A DNA stretch of 64,000 nt from an uncultured Prochlorococcus sp. (GCA_902625845.1 CACOCT010000002.1:81566-145565), one strand, 5' to 3'; positions 1 to 9,189 are shown, numbered from the stretch's first letter. Numbers and translations are program-made. The notes: generated by a model from the sequence alone, not told the origin.

Positions 1-222
1 AAGGCAACATTTGGTTTGTTATGACCAACAAACATAATAATTTCATTTAGTCCATGCAATTATAAATAAATAAACTCTATTTTTACAAATTAAATAAATA
101 TTATTTCTTTAATCACAAAATATTTAAAGAAATAAACAAAAAATTGATAAACCTATAAACTTTAAATTATTAAAAAATATATCTTTTACGAGAAGGTTAT
201 CTAAAGCTACACATAAAAAAAA

Positions 223-744
223 TTAAAATTGTGGATCAATTTCCTCGTACTCATCTTCTTCATCTTCTTCATCTTTTTCATTAACTTCATACCATCCCCA
301 TTCTTTTGAAGTAACATCCTTATTATTATATTGATCAAAAAATGATTGCTCTTCTTCTCTATATACATAGGTAAAACATTCATTTGCACTAATTCTCTCT
401 GTCTCTTCGACTAACTCCATAGTATCTAAATCTATCTTATAAATCAGAGCACTGAATTCGCAAACTTTTACATCGACTGTATTAAGTTGAATCTCATTTT
501 CTTTTAACCAAAATTCTACATAATTAAAAAGATCTGTAAATCCTTCAAATCTTCCAAATTGGGGTGTAAAAGTAAAATATTCAGTTATTTTATTATTAAA
601 TATTTCTACTGCTGCACTTTCATACTTATTAAAAGATAAAACTTTTTCTTTAATCCATAAATTGCAACAGGCATACTCCCTCATATTTTTCCGTTCACAA
701 AAAATATATTCTCTACCTTTAATATCTTTCTCTAACTTTGACAT
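223..744 (-). CDS. hypothetical protein with acidic C-terminus
   Basis: 173-aa ORF; Asp/Glu-rich tail (EKDEEDEEDEYEEIDPQF) encoded by a GAA/GAT triplet-rich tract. Confidence 0.6.
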   Translation of the reverse strand: MSKLEKDIKGREYIFCERKNMREYACCNLWIKEKVLSFNKYESAAVEIFNNKITEYFTFTPQFGRFEGFTDLFNYVEFWLKENEIQLNTVDVKVCEFSALIYKIDLDTMELVEETERISANECFTYVYREEEQSFFDQYNNKDVTSKEWGWYEVNEKDEEDEEDEYEEIDPQF

Positions 745-998
745 CGATAATTATTCTCTAACTTTTGAAAATATAACCCTAATTTTAAGCTAAATTAAGA
801 AGTATGTCTTTTCTCCTTTCTAGTCTTGAAAGACATATCCCAAATAATTCGAAGTATTTTTGCATCTCATATTATGATACAAAATGAACAAGAGAACTAT
901 AGTGTTGAGAGCCACAAAACACCATTTATCTTACAATAACACTCTACAAATTCAATAAAGAATAGGGAGGGCTGATAAGTAGAAAGTTAGGAGTTATT

Positions 999-1097
999 AT
1001 TAAACTTAAAACTCCATTAACTATCATAAGCAAAAACTTTAACAAGATTGATTTAATTAGACACTCAATGAAGTTAAAAGAAAAAATATGCAATTAA
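999..1097 (+). pseudogene. remnant of the repeated MKL(T/K)TP small-protein family
   Basis: IKLKTPLTIISKNFNKIDLIRHSMKLKEKICN* aligns by eye with the 4451 ORF MKLTTPFTVLNRRFNEIDFIRHALKSKEKF; start is ATT rather than ATG and the frame is truncated. Confidence 0.5.
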
Positions 1098-1448
1098 AAA
1101 TTACATAATAATACAAAAAACTTACCAACTCTGATATCTTAATTATCTATTTTGACAAAAACCTTTCACTATAATTTTGGATATTTTGATACACTGATGC
1201 AACTTAATTACTATAACAAGTCCAAATAAAGATTCTGCTATATTTGCTAGTAATTGACAATACATTAAACTTTAAACTTTCCATTTAGATCAATAACTTC
1301 AATATACTTGGTGATTAATTTCTGGTCGCTAAACTCTTCTTTTAAAAGATTTTTTTAATAAATTTTTTTAGAATTGGCACATGTTATAGATAAATAACAT
1401 TCCACTTCAACCTTTCGCAGAAAAAAAATAAATACCTTAATATAAAAG

Positions 1449-1543
1449 TTGTGTGTAGGAGTGGTTTTACTAACAAGTGGAAACAAGGATACACAGAATA
1501 GGTAAAGCCAGAAAAAGATCCTTAGAGATAAGGATCTTTTTTT
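1449..1543 (+). ncRNA. candidate small RNA, possibly Yfr2-like (Cyano-1), with terminator
   Basis: TGTGTA...GGAAACAAGGA...TACACA closing stem, then AAGATCCTTagagatAAGGATCTTTTTTT terminator; near-identical architecture at 8573. Confidence 0.55.
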
Positions 1544-2154
1544 AATTAATAGTATTCTAAATTTATTTTAATATTAAATTGATATCTTCAGAAAAGTACT
1601 ATAAATCACTTGCTAATCAGAAGATTACAGAGAAGTAAATAATACAAGACCCTATAAAACTAGCTAATCCGTAGAGGATCTTTTCTGGGTTTCTGAATAT
1701 CTCATCTATCTAGTTACAAAAGTTGAATATAATCCAAATAATTTCTCAAAACATAACTATTGGAAATTAATTAAATGAACAATCAAAACTCATAATTTAC
1801 TATATTGACTATTCTTGATACCTAATATCAATTTTTTTAGAAAATTACAATGAATATCTAATTCTCTCTTCAAACCAGTATTAGAAATCAAGAAAGAGCT
1901 TAAGGGATAGAACTCATTCTCTGGATTAGCTAAATCAAGTGTTTTTTTTGTTTCCACTTTTTACTAAAATCGCTCATTCAAAAGCATTGTAATTTTTTTA
2001 ATTATTTATTTTCCAAAACATATACAGAATGGAATGTCACGCAACTGTCACATGTGACAGTTCGTAAAGAATAATATTCCAACTTTATATTTTAAATAAA
2101 TAATATAATGTTTAATTGTGTGTGTGAGTTGCTAAAAATAGTTTAATTTTAATT

Positions 2155-2598
2155 ATGAAGAATCTTATTATAACTCTTATATTGGGTATTTCCTTACCTC
2201 TAAATGCTTATGAGAATATAGGAGAGCGCAGTAATCGTGAAGCGTATGAGTCACAAAAAGGGTATGCATATGAAAACAAATGTTTTCGTTATGCATACAG
2301 GGAACAATATGTTCCAGGCAATTCAATATCGCCTGGCTATGTCAGATCTTACAAAGAAAAAGTTTCAATACCATGCAATAGTCCTCGCAATGTATTAAAT
2401 CATAACCTTAATAAGACTGAACACCAAAATGCATATGTAAAATATAGATCTGCACCAAAATGCGCTGGGAGTATGACTTTAGGAGGATTAATTGGAGGTG
2501 GACTGGCTGCATCACTATCAAACAGTGATGCATATAGTTGGAGTATACCTTTAGGTGCAGTTTTAGGGTTAGGTATCGGTAATAGTGGATGCAAATAA
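2155..2598 (+). CDS. secreted glycine-zipper-like hypothetical protein
   Basis: N-terminal signal peptide MKNLIITLILGISLPLNA; C-terminal Gly-rich LGGLIGGGLAASLSNS..LGAVLGLGIGNSGC. Confidence 0.7.
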   Translation: MKNLIITLILGISLPLNAYENIGERSNREAYESQKGYAYENKCFRYAYREQYVPGNSISPGYVRSYKEKVSIPCNSPRNVLNHNLNKTEHQNAYVKYRSAPKCAGSMTLGGLIGGGLAASLSNSDAYSWSIPLGAVLGLGIGNSGCK

Positions 2599-2679
2599 TA
2601 TTAGGTTTAATTTATTAATCCTCTTAATAATAAAATTTCAATTAAAGGAGTATGTGATAATTAAATAGTAGGAGATTTT

Positions 2680-2898
2680 ATGAAAATGATTACTCCATTT
2701 CCTTCTCTAAAAAATGCAACTTCCTATATATGGAGAAGTCATAATTTCAATTACAAATTAGCTAAAGAAGCGAAAGAAGATTACTCTGAAAGAGAATACA
2801 CAAATCAACAAACAAGTTCGTATTGCAAACTTTATTTGATCAAATTAAATTCAGGTAATTCAAAGAAGAGGAGTTTCATTGTCTTTTCTTCTCAGTAA
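2680..2898 (+). CDS. small hypothetical protein of the repeated MKLTTPF family
   Basis: MKMITPFPSLKNATSYIWRSHNFNYKLAKEAKEDY similar to ORFs at 5409 and 7066. Confidence 0.5.
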   Translation: MKMITPFPSLKNATSYIWRSHNFNYKLAKEAKEDYSEREYTNQQTSSYCKLYLIKLNSGNSKKRSFIVFSSQ

Positions 2899-2932
2899 GA
2901 AGATATTTTTTGATAATCAATCAAAGATAATT

Positions 2933-3535
2933 ATGGCTTTTAATATTTCAATATCTAAAGATTGGCAATACATTTTCAGCGCATTCCTTTTAATTACATT
3001 TTTTATTTTTACTGATTTAATTGGAGTTTTTGACAAAGAATCTTTAATCTTTGTACCAAGATTAATTAGTGATCAACCATATAGAATTTTCACTTCAATT
3101 CTGGTCCATGCAGATTTAAATCATTTACTAAATAATCTTTTTGGAATAATCATAACTAGATATTTTTTAATTAGACTCGGCATTCAAAACAGATTTTTTT
3201 ATTTGAAATTTATTTTAATTTGTTCTTTTTTAAATTTTTTTATTATCTGGATTTACGAAAAGATCTTATCAGAGATTTTTAATATTTATCCTAATTATGC
3301 CACTTTAGGATTTAGTGGCATAATTTATGCTTTATATGGATTTTTACTTCTAACTTCTTTTTATGGAAAGAGTTATTTTTTAGGAAAAAAAGTTGGGCTA
3401 AAATCTAATGATGATGTAAAAGAAATTTTGATTGTAATTTGCTTTATAGGATTTATTTTCTCTTTCTCCCCAGGAGTGAGTTTATTAGGTCATGTAAGTG
3501 GTTTTTTGACTGGATGTTGCTTATTTTTAATCTAA
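2933..3535 (+). CDS. rhomboid-family intramembrane serine protease
   Basis: HADLNHLLNNLFG, LGFSGIIYALYG (GxSG) and LLGHVSGFLTG motifs; ATG at 2933 preferred over upstream start at 2879. Confidence 0.75.
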   Translation: MAFNISISKDWQYIFSAFLLITFFIFTDLIGVFDKESLIFVPRLISDQPYRIFTSILVHADLNHLLNNLFGIIITRYFLIRLGIQNRFFYLKFILICSFLNFFIIWIYEKILSEIFNIYPNYATLGFSGIIYALYGFLLLTSFYGKSYFLGKKVGLKSNDDVKEILIVICFIGFIFSFSPGVSLLGHVSGFLTGCCLFLI

Positions 3536-3772
3536 ACTTGATTACTTTATCCTTCATCAAATTAATTTAGTGACATTGGTAGCACTCAAACTTTATTCAC
3601 TTACTATTTGCTTTTAAATAAATCAAACTTAATCTCGAGTTAACATTATTCCAATACCTATAAGCAATAATCCAATAGCTATTTGAGTAGAAGTTAAAAT
3701 TATATAAAACTTATTTTCAATGACCCTATCAAATCTATCGAAACTTCCATTAAAGATTGAGTAATATAAAAG

Positions 3773-3991
3773 TTGAGTATTCAACTAAAATTCAATATGA
3801 AAGATATAAAAAATGATCTTGATATTTATTACGCAGCAGGAAATGCAAATACGCAAAGGCAAGAAGATGAAATAACAGGAATTATCAAAAAAAGGAATTC
3901 AGCTGGGTGGAGATTAATCGCAACAAGTACAGCAATTGTTGACACTAAAAACAATTTTTCAAATCTTTACTTGTTTTGGGAGAAAGAATAG
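3773..3991 (+). CDS. small hypothetical protein, DUF4177-like
   Basis: 72-aa ORF with ...KRNSAGWRLIATSTAIVD...YLFWEK pattern. Confidence 0.5.
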   Translation: MSIQLKFNMKDIKNDLDIYYAAGNANTQRQEDEITGIIKKRNSAGWRLIATSTAIVDTKNNFSNLYLFWEKE

Positions 3992-4042
3992 TAATTAATA
4001 TATCGGTCATTTGATATTCTTGTAGATTGAAATTACCTGCAA

Positions 4043-4303
4043 ATGAACACACTAAATTGTCCCCTTTTCAAGATCTAGGAATTTTCTAAGTTTCTTGGAG
4101 TTTCTACATCAACAATTAATCTATTGGTCAAGGAAGGAGACTTTCCTCCAAAAGTAAAAATAACGCCCAGAAGAATATTTATTATGAAAAAAGATAGTGA
4201 GGATTGGATAAAAAGTAAAAAAATAATAAATAAATTTCCAAAAAACAAAGGGGTATGCGTTTGCCCCTTTCGATTCTTGAACTTCGTTTCTCTAAATGTT
4301 TGA
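4043..4303 (+). pseudogene. AlpA/MerR-like HTH excisionase-type regulator interrupted by in-frame TAG
   Basis: MNTLNCPLFKI*EFSKFLGVSTSTINLLVKEGDFPPKVKITPRRIFIMKKDSEDWIKSK; TAG at 4076-4078. Confidence 0.6.
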
Positions 4304-4450
4304 AGTCCTTTTGAATCCTATATTCTCTATACTCCTATCAAACAAAGAAATATAGTCCTGAGAACCATAAAGCATTATTACTTGAGCAAAAACACTCTTC
4401 AAATCTTATAGTAATTGAGCGAAAATATAAGTCATAATCTAGTATAATTT

Positions 4451-4645
4451 ATGAAATTAACAACTCCTTTTACCGTTCTCAATAGAAGATTTAATGAGAT
4501 AGATTTTATAAGACATGCTTTGAAATCAAAAGAAAAGTTTGCAACTGAAAGATTGCATGATGACTATAGAAAAATGTTAAAATCTGATCCTTGTATTATG
4601 TATTGTGACGAAGAATCTCCAGCTATCAGTAATGGATATGTTTAA
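4451..4645 (+). CDS. small hypothetical protein of the repeated MKLTTPF family
   Basis: 64-aa ORF MKLTTPFTVLNRRFNEIDFIRHALKSKEKFATE. Confidence 0.55.
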   Translation: MKLTTPFTVLNRRFNEIDFIRHALKSKEKFATERLHDDYRKMLKSDPCIMYCDEESPAISNGYV

Positions 4646-4678
4646 TTTATTCGAAAGATTTAAATTGATAGAAGTTAA

Positions 4679-5296
4679 TTATTTTAAATAAGAAGTTGAT
4701 TTTATATCGTTAATAAAAACTGCATCTGGTGAATTTTTAGTGGCGATAATATACGCCATATATTTTGTTTTATTCCCATAAGAGTGACCCATCCTTTTTG
4801 TTATTTGACCATTTTCTCTAATATTTGCAATTCCTTCATTTAAATATTGTTCTTCAGTTAGATCAATAACATAATTTCTACATTTAGATTCTAACCACCA
4901 ATGATAATCTCTCATATTTTTATCAAAAGGGCATAAGACTTTATATAAATCAAAATTTTTATGAAAAAATCTATGCATTACTCCTGCGACCAAATAACTC
5001 CATCCTCTAGTTAAATTATCTTTGTTTCTATTTGGAGGACATTCTCCATTAGTATATTTATTACCAATATCTATTTGACTTAGTTCTAAAATTTCTCTAT
5101 GAGAAATATGTAGACCCATCGGTCTTATAAAAATATCCAAAATTGATTGTGATATTGAGTGAATATTTTTAATTGATGCAGGAGTTGTTAAATCTCCCTC
5201 AATATATTTTTCTTTTGGGGTAAAGAGTTTTGTATTTTTTAAAACTTTATTATTTTGAACTAGCTTACCCTTTATTGATGTAATAAATAAATCCAT
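4679..5296 (-). CDS. hypothetical protein; WWLESK..YVIDLTEEQY motif suggests a YunG/phage cysteine-protease-like fold
   Basis: 205-aa ORF; motif resemblance only. Confidence 0.55.
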   Translation of the reverse strand: MDLFITSIKGKLVQNNKVLKNTKLFTPKEKYIEGDLTTPASIKNIHSISQSILDIFIRPMGLHISHREILELSQIDIGNKYTNGECPPNRNKDNLTRGWSYLVAGVMHRFFHKNFDLYKVLCPFDKNMRDYHWWLESKCRNYVIDLTEEQYLNEGIANIRENGQITKRMGHSYGNKTKYMAYIIATKNSPDAVFINDIKSTSYLK

Positions 5297-5408
5297 TGAT
5301 AAATTATAAAATTAATTTTAAAAATTTAGATTTATTAATTATATTAATCATGAAAGTTAAAATTTAAGATACATTGGATAATTAAAAAGTAGCGATTTAG
5401 TAGTTTTT

Positions 5409-5573
5409 ATGAAACTTACTAATCCGTTGAATGCTTTTAGAAATGCAACTTCAGATATGTGGAGAATGAATAATTTTAATTTGAAATTACCGAAAGAAGC
5501 AAATCAAGATTATTGAGAGAAAGAATTTATAGATCATCCAACTAATATTCATTGTTTAATTTATTGTGAATAA
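5409..5573 (+). pseudogene. MKLTTPF-family small gene with in-frame TGA
   Basis: MKLTNPLNAFRNATSDMWRMNNFNLKLPKEANQDY*EKEFIDHPTNIHCLIYCE*; TGA at 5514-5516 where the 7066 copy has TGG (W). Confidence 0.6.
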
Positions 5574-5745
5574 AAATTAAAAATTAAAAATTGGATTAAT
5601 GAAAGCGGTAGAAAGATATTTGAACATTGATAAATGTTTTAAGCAAGAGATAGACTATTGTCTATATCAATAGAAATTGGAGTATTAAATTTAGTCTATT
5701 AAACCCAGTTTTAGTTGAAAAGATTTTAAAGAATATAATTTTAAA

Positions 5746-5767
5746 ACCATAAACAAACCCTTAACAT
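5746..5767 (+). repeat. 11-bp tandem direct repeat ACCATAAACAA/ACCCTTAACAT
   Basis: 22-bp unit recurs at 18871-18892 with 1 mismatch; about 184 bp left of tRNA-Asn fragment at 5951. Confidence 0.65.
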
Positions 5768-5807
5768 AATTATGAAAACCCTTTTCTAATCAATGAAAAA
5801 TTAATTT

Positions 5808-5829
5808 CACGACCATATCACGACCAGCA
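5808..5829 (+). repeat. 11-bp tandem direct repeat CACGACCATAT/CACGACCAGCA
   Basis: read directly; period exactly 11. Confidence 0.6.
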
Positions 5830-5950
5830 AAATGGTGGATTTGAGTTATCCTGAAAACATCTGATCTTCTGATTTCTTCAAAACAGTAGTCAGGGCATTA
5901 AAAAAGACCTCAAGTGAATTAACTTGAAGTTTTAAGAATCCGAGATTGAA

Positions 5951-5960
5951 CTCCCCGGGC
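5951..5960 (-). other. tRNA-Asn 3'-end fragment (candidate att core) with adjacent terminator hairpin at about 5897-5934
   Basis: CTCCCCGGGC identical to the tRNA-Asn 3' end at 22177; preceded by A-run + hairpin as at the intact tRNA. Confidence 0.65.
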
Positions 5961-6056
5961 CGTTGTGCACTTAACAAAATATGTCGTGGTATGAAATGAT
6001 TTTTCATGACATAAATGAAATAAATAAGAAAATGGTCTAATATTTTGACGAATAAA

Positions 6057-6365
6057 TTAGTTTTGTATTTTTTCTAAATTCCATTTATCAAATATTAATT
6101 TCATTTCTCTTTCGTAGTTTCTTACTTTCTTTGAGAAAGGTAATGCTTGAAAAATTATCCCAAAGGGAAACTTAAAAAAAGAAGAAACATAAACAATATA
6201 AAATTCGATAAAGGAAGGTTTTTCTGGAAGAGGTAAATTTTTTACATATGCCCAATCTATGCAAGGTTTTAGTTGCTTATCACTAGCGATAATATTTTTT
6301 TTGCATCTCCACCAAGAGAATAGATAAATGCAAATAAAAATAGGTAAAGGAAGAAGTCGCAACAT
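6057..6365 (-). CDS. hypothetical protein
   Basis: 102-aa ORF with N-terminal hydrophobic segment. Confidence 0.4.
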   Translation of the reverse strand: MLRLLPLPIFICIYLFSWWRCKKNIIASDKQLKPCIDWAYVKNLPLPEKPSFIEFYIVYVSSFFKFPFGIIFQALPFSKKVRNYEREMKLIFDKWNLEKIQN

Positions 6366-6385
6366 TAGAAATCTTTTACTTTATT

Positions 6386-6577
6386 TTATTCATCATCTTC
6401 AGGATGATGAGGATCCGAATGTGGAGGAATTGTAGCATTATATTCTTCCGATTTTGCTTCTCCTGTCATCATTTTTGTAATCCATCCTCTATGCCAAACT
6501 TCAAGTTCATCCCTTTGCCAAGGTTATAGATCTGGATACATTTCTTCTAATTCTTCAGGAGTCTTTAGTGGTTGCAT
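6386..6577 (-). pseudogene. small hypothetical gene with in-frame TAA
   Basis: MQPLKTPEELEEMYPDL*PWQRDELEVWHRGWITKMMTGEAKSEEYNATIPPHSDPHHPEDDE*; stop at 6524-6526. Confidence 0.55.
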
Positions 6578-6651
6578 ATTTTTTAGATTTAATTTTGGCA
6601 GAGATTCCTCAAAAATTAAAGTTTCTATTTTATCCTCATTAGGTTTTTAAT

Positions 6652-6985
6652 TTATTTTCTCTTACCATTCCATTTCCACCCATTCAAATTTTTCAACAAA
6701 TTTATTTCTTCTTTAGAAAGTAAATTTTTATTATATTTTGTTCTCTGAATGCCAACCCATTGACCTAAAGCAGATGACTTAGTAGGAGGGCATGCATGTC
6801 CATTTTCTAAAAAGTAATTTTTTAATTCTTAAATCTTTTTTGCCATTTAGATTTACCATCCTATTTTCAACCTTCAAATTTTTCAAAATGCTTTCCTCTG
6901 ACCCCGACATAAGGATCTAATGAAGCATAAAATTCATCAAGGGTTGCCAAGATTATTCTTTGATCAAATTAATATAATCATAAAG
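6652..6985 (-). pseudogene. decayed helicase-associated (HA) domain protein
   Basis: KNYFLENGHACPPTKSSALGQWVGIQRTKYNKNLLSKEEINLLKNLNGWKW matches the HA-domain pattern (GH..p...LG.Wv..QR..Y....L); upstream part is in another frame with stops. Confidence 0.5.
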
Positions 6986-7065
6986 CTCTTTTACTCAGGT
7001 ATTAATACCCTATGAATTTCAAATTAAAAGGAGGATAATATAAGAGTAGAGATCTAGGAGGTCTT

Positions 7066-7224
7066 ATGAAACTCAAAACTCCGTTCACTGCCCTTAGAAA
7101 TGCAACTTCAGATATGTGGAGAATGCATGATTTTAATTACAAATTACCTAAAGAAGCAAAGCAAGATTATTGGGATAAAGAATGTATAGATCATCCAAGT
7201 AGTTCTCACTGCAAAGTTTATTGA
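7066..7224 (+). CDS. small hypothetical protein, intact member of the MKLTTPF family
   Basis: MKLKTPFTALRNATSDMWRMHDFNYKLPKEAKQDYWDKECIDHPSSSHCKVY*; preceded by AGGAGG-type RBS. Confidence 0.65.
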   Translation: MKLKTPFTALRNATSDMWRMHDFNYKLPKEAKQDYWDKECIDHPSSSHCKVY

Positions 7225-7364
7225 TTTAACCTTTTATTTTTACTCTCATAAAATGGGAAAAAAGAACCAATAAATAAAACAAAGATTCCAATTAGATATA
7301 GAAAGGGTTCTATAAATGATGGAATCACATCTCTATATTTCAAAAGGATATCTACAAAGAGATC

Positions 7365-7718
7365 TTAGGAACTTGCACCCCATAATAGAAATCCTAGAAA
7401 ATATCCAAATACAGTTGATATATCAGAATTGAGATTGTAATTACTCAATAAAAAATGAAATTTAAATGCTCCTTTCCTCTGACAATATTGTTGAGATAAG
7501 AGTGCTATGAATAAGCCAACATTCCATAGTTGACCATATCCACTTTGCCTACCTAAATCACCTATTAAATGAAATACTCCAAAGATAAAAGTTAACCAAG
7601 GTAGATAAGGTAAAAGACTTTTATAAAAGTTGATTTTCAAAATTATTAGCTTTCTACTAATTTTAAAGATCCTGTCAATATCAAAATTTGTAATAACAGA
7701 TACCATCTTTATAAACAA
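7365..7718 (-). CDS. hypothetical membrane protein
   Basis: 117-aa hydrophobic ORF. Confidence 0.4.
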   Translation of the reverse strand: MFIKMVSVITNFDIDRIFKISRKLIILKINFYKSLLPYLPWLTFIFGVFHLIGDLGRQSGYGQLWNVGLFIALLSQQYCQRKGAFKFHFLLSNYNLNSDISTVFGYFLGFLLWGASS

Positions 7719-7941
7719 TAGTAGTTATTACTTGAGTATGCAGAACCCGTTCCAATTCTGTTAGGTCTCGTGGTCTTCCCTACTCTTTCATCTATTAATC
7801 TCCTATTAAAAAAAGACACCATTTTTCGGAGCATAGATGAAGAACAAAAGACCTAATATTACTGCCTTGATATCTCATATTTAATTCAATGATTTGAATA
7901 TAATTTTTGCTTTGTGTTCTACAAATATTAAAGACATTAAA

Positions 7942-7970
7942 AAAGACTCCTTTCGGAGTCTTTTTTATTA
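7942..7970 (+). terminator. rho-independent terminator
   Basis: AAAGACTCCtttcGGAGTCTTTTTTA. Confidence 0.7.
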
Positions 7971-8410
7971 GTGACGACAGAAGGAGATCTATTTGATAAT
8001 CAGATTAAGAATGTTTTTAAAAATTTGTTTTTTTAGTAAAAGTGATAAATCACTTCTTCAGATTTTACTAAAGACTTTATTTTTAAAGTAATTCAAAATT
8101 AATCTCGGAAGTTTAATTTCTGATTACTTAACTTTCTTTCCTGAAAGGTTAGAGAAGTTAATTTACCTTGGTATTGCAGACCATGGATTAGTGAAGATCT
8201 AGTTGGTCAACCTTGGTCGAGTTGATCACCAGAACTGTCGTGTTATTAAGTTAGTCGTTTTAAAAAGTTTTGCATTGTTCCTTTACATTACGTAAGAATT
8301 AAGAAATTTATTTACTTGTCTACCTATTTTCATTGCCCTTTCAATCATAAAAAGATTAATTAGTTATTAATAATGCAATTATTTGATACTTTAACGATTA
8401 GATTATTTAC

Positions 8411-8480
8411 ATCAGAAAACTCCTCACACACTAATTTCTGATTATTAAACGCCCCGATTCATAAGAATTAGGGTGTTTTT
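8411..8480 (+). ncRNA. yfr1-like: candidate Yfr1-like small RNA
   Basis: ACTCCTCACAC (Yfr1 ultraconserved motif) at 8419-8429 in the loop of ATCAGAAA...TTTCTGAT, followed by terminator AAACGCCC...GGGTGTTTTTT. Confidence 0.65.
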
Positions 8481-8572
8481 TAATAACTTTCGAGGAATTG
8501 GCACATATGATAGTTAAGTTACATACCTCTAACATATGCCACGCATCGAGAATAAATGGCATAAGCTAATCA

Positions 8573-8668
8573 TGTGTGTAGGAGAGGTTTTACTGAAAGA
8601 GTGGAAACAAGGATACACTTGACTCAGTAATTCCAGAAAAAGACCTCTAGAAATAGGGGTCTTTTTTT
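8573..8668 (+). ncRNA. candidate small RNA, second copy of the 1449 locus (Yfr2-like)
   Basis: GTGTGTAGGAGAGGTTTTACTGAAAGAGTGGAAACAAGGATACAC then AAGACCTCTagaaaTAGGGGTCTTTTTTT. Confidence 0.55.
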
Positions 8669-8783
8669 ATGAAAGCATTATTATGAAATGTTCAAAGCGA
8701 TACTTTATGATTCCTAAAATCCAACTATAAATTTGATAGTAATAGGAGGATAATAAGGGAGTAGAACAACAATAAGAAGTCTT

Positions 8784-8948
8784 ATGACACTCGCTAATAC
8801 GTTCACAATCCTTCCCAGATTCCTGAATGCTTTCAACTATGTAGATACTTAAGTTTAAACGCCTAAGAAAGAAATCAAGCAAACCTATAGGGGAAAGGAA
8901 TGCTTAGAACATCCAACCAATAATCACTGTTTAATCTATTGCGATTGA
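8784..8948 (+). pseudogene. decayed MKLTTPF-family small gene
   Basis: MTLANTFTILPRFLNAFNYVDT* then, in another frame, KECLEHPTNNHCLIYCD*. Confidence 0.5.
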
Positions 8949-9180
8949 GGGTAAAAACTTTAATTAATAGATATTAATTAAATGACCAAATAAATAACAA
9001 AATGACCAATAAATTGATCAATGCCAGATTGGTCAAGATGTCTTATTATGCCTTTAATTATCCTTTCTCTGAACGGCTAAATAGACAAATTAAAACGTGA
9101 CAACTGCCTGTAGGACAGAAAAAATGCCCATACGTATAGGCATTTAATAAACATCTTCAGTTTAACTGTTACATAAAAAA

Positions 9181-9189
9181 CTCCCCGGG
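9181..9189 (-). other. tRNA-Asn 3'-end fragment (candidate att core) with adjacent terminator hairpin at about 9126-9152
   Basis: CTCCCCGGG; left flank AAAAAATGCCcatacgtatAGGCATTT hairpin. Confidence 0.5.

Noticed and set aside
4043-6577. Stop-codon reassignment or recoding in the island
   Set aside because: All three stop codons occur as interruptions and core genes use the standard code; pseudogenisation is simpler.
8667-8882. 71-aa minus ORF
   Set aside because: Overlaps the sRNA terminator and a decayed MKLTTPF gene on the plus strand; no support of its own.
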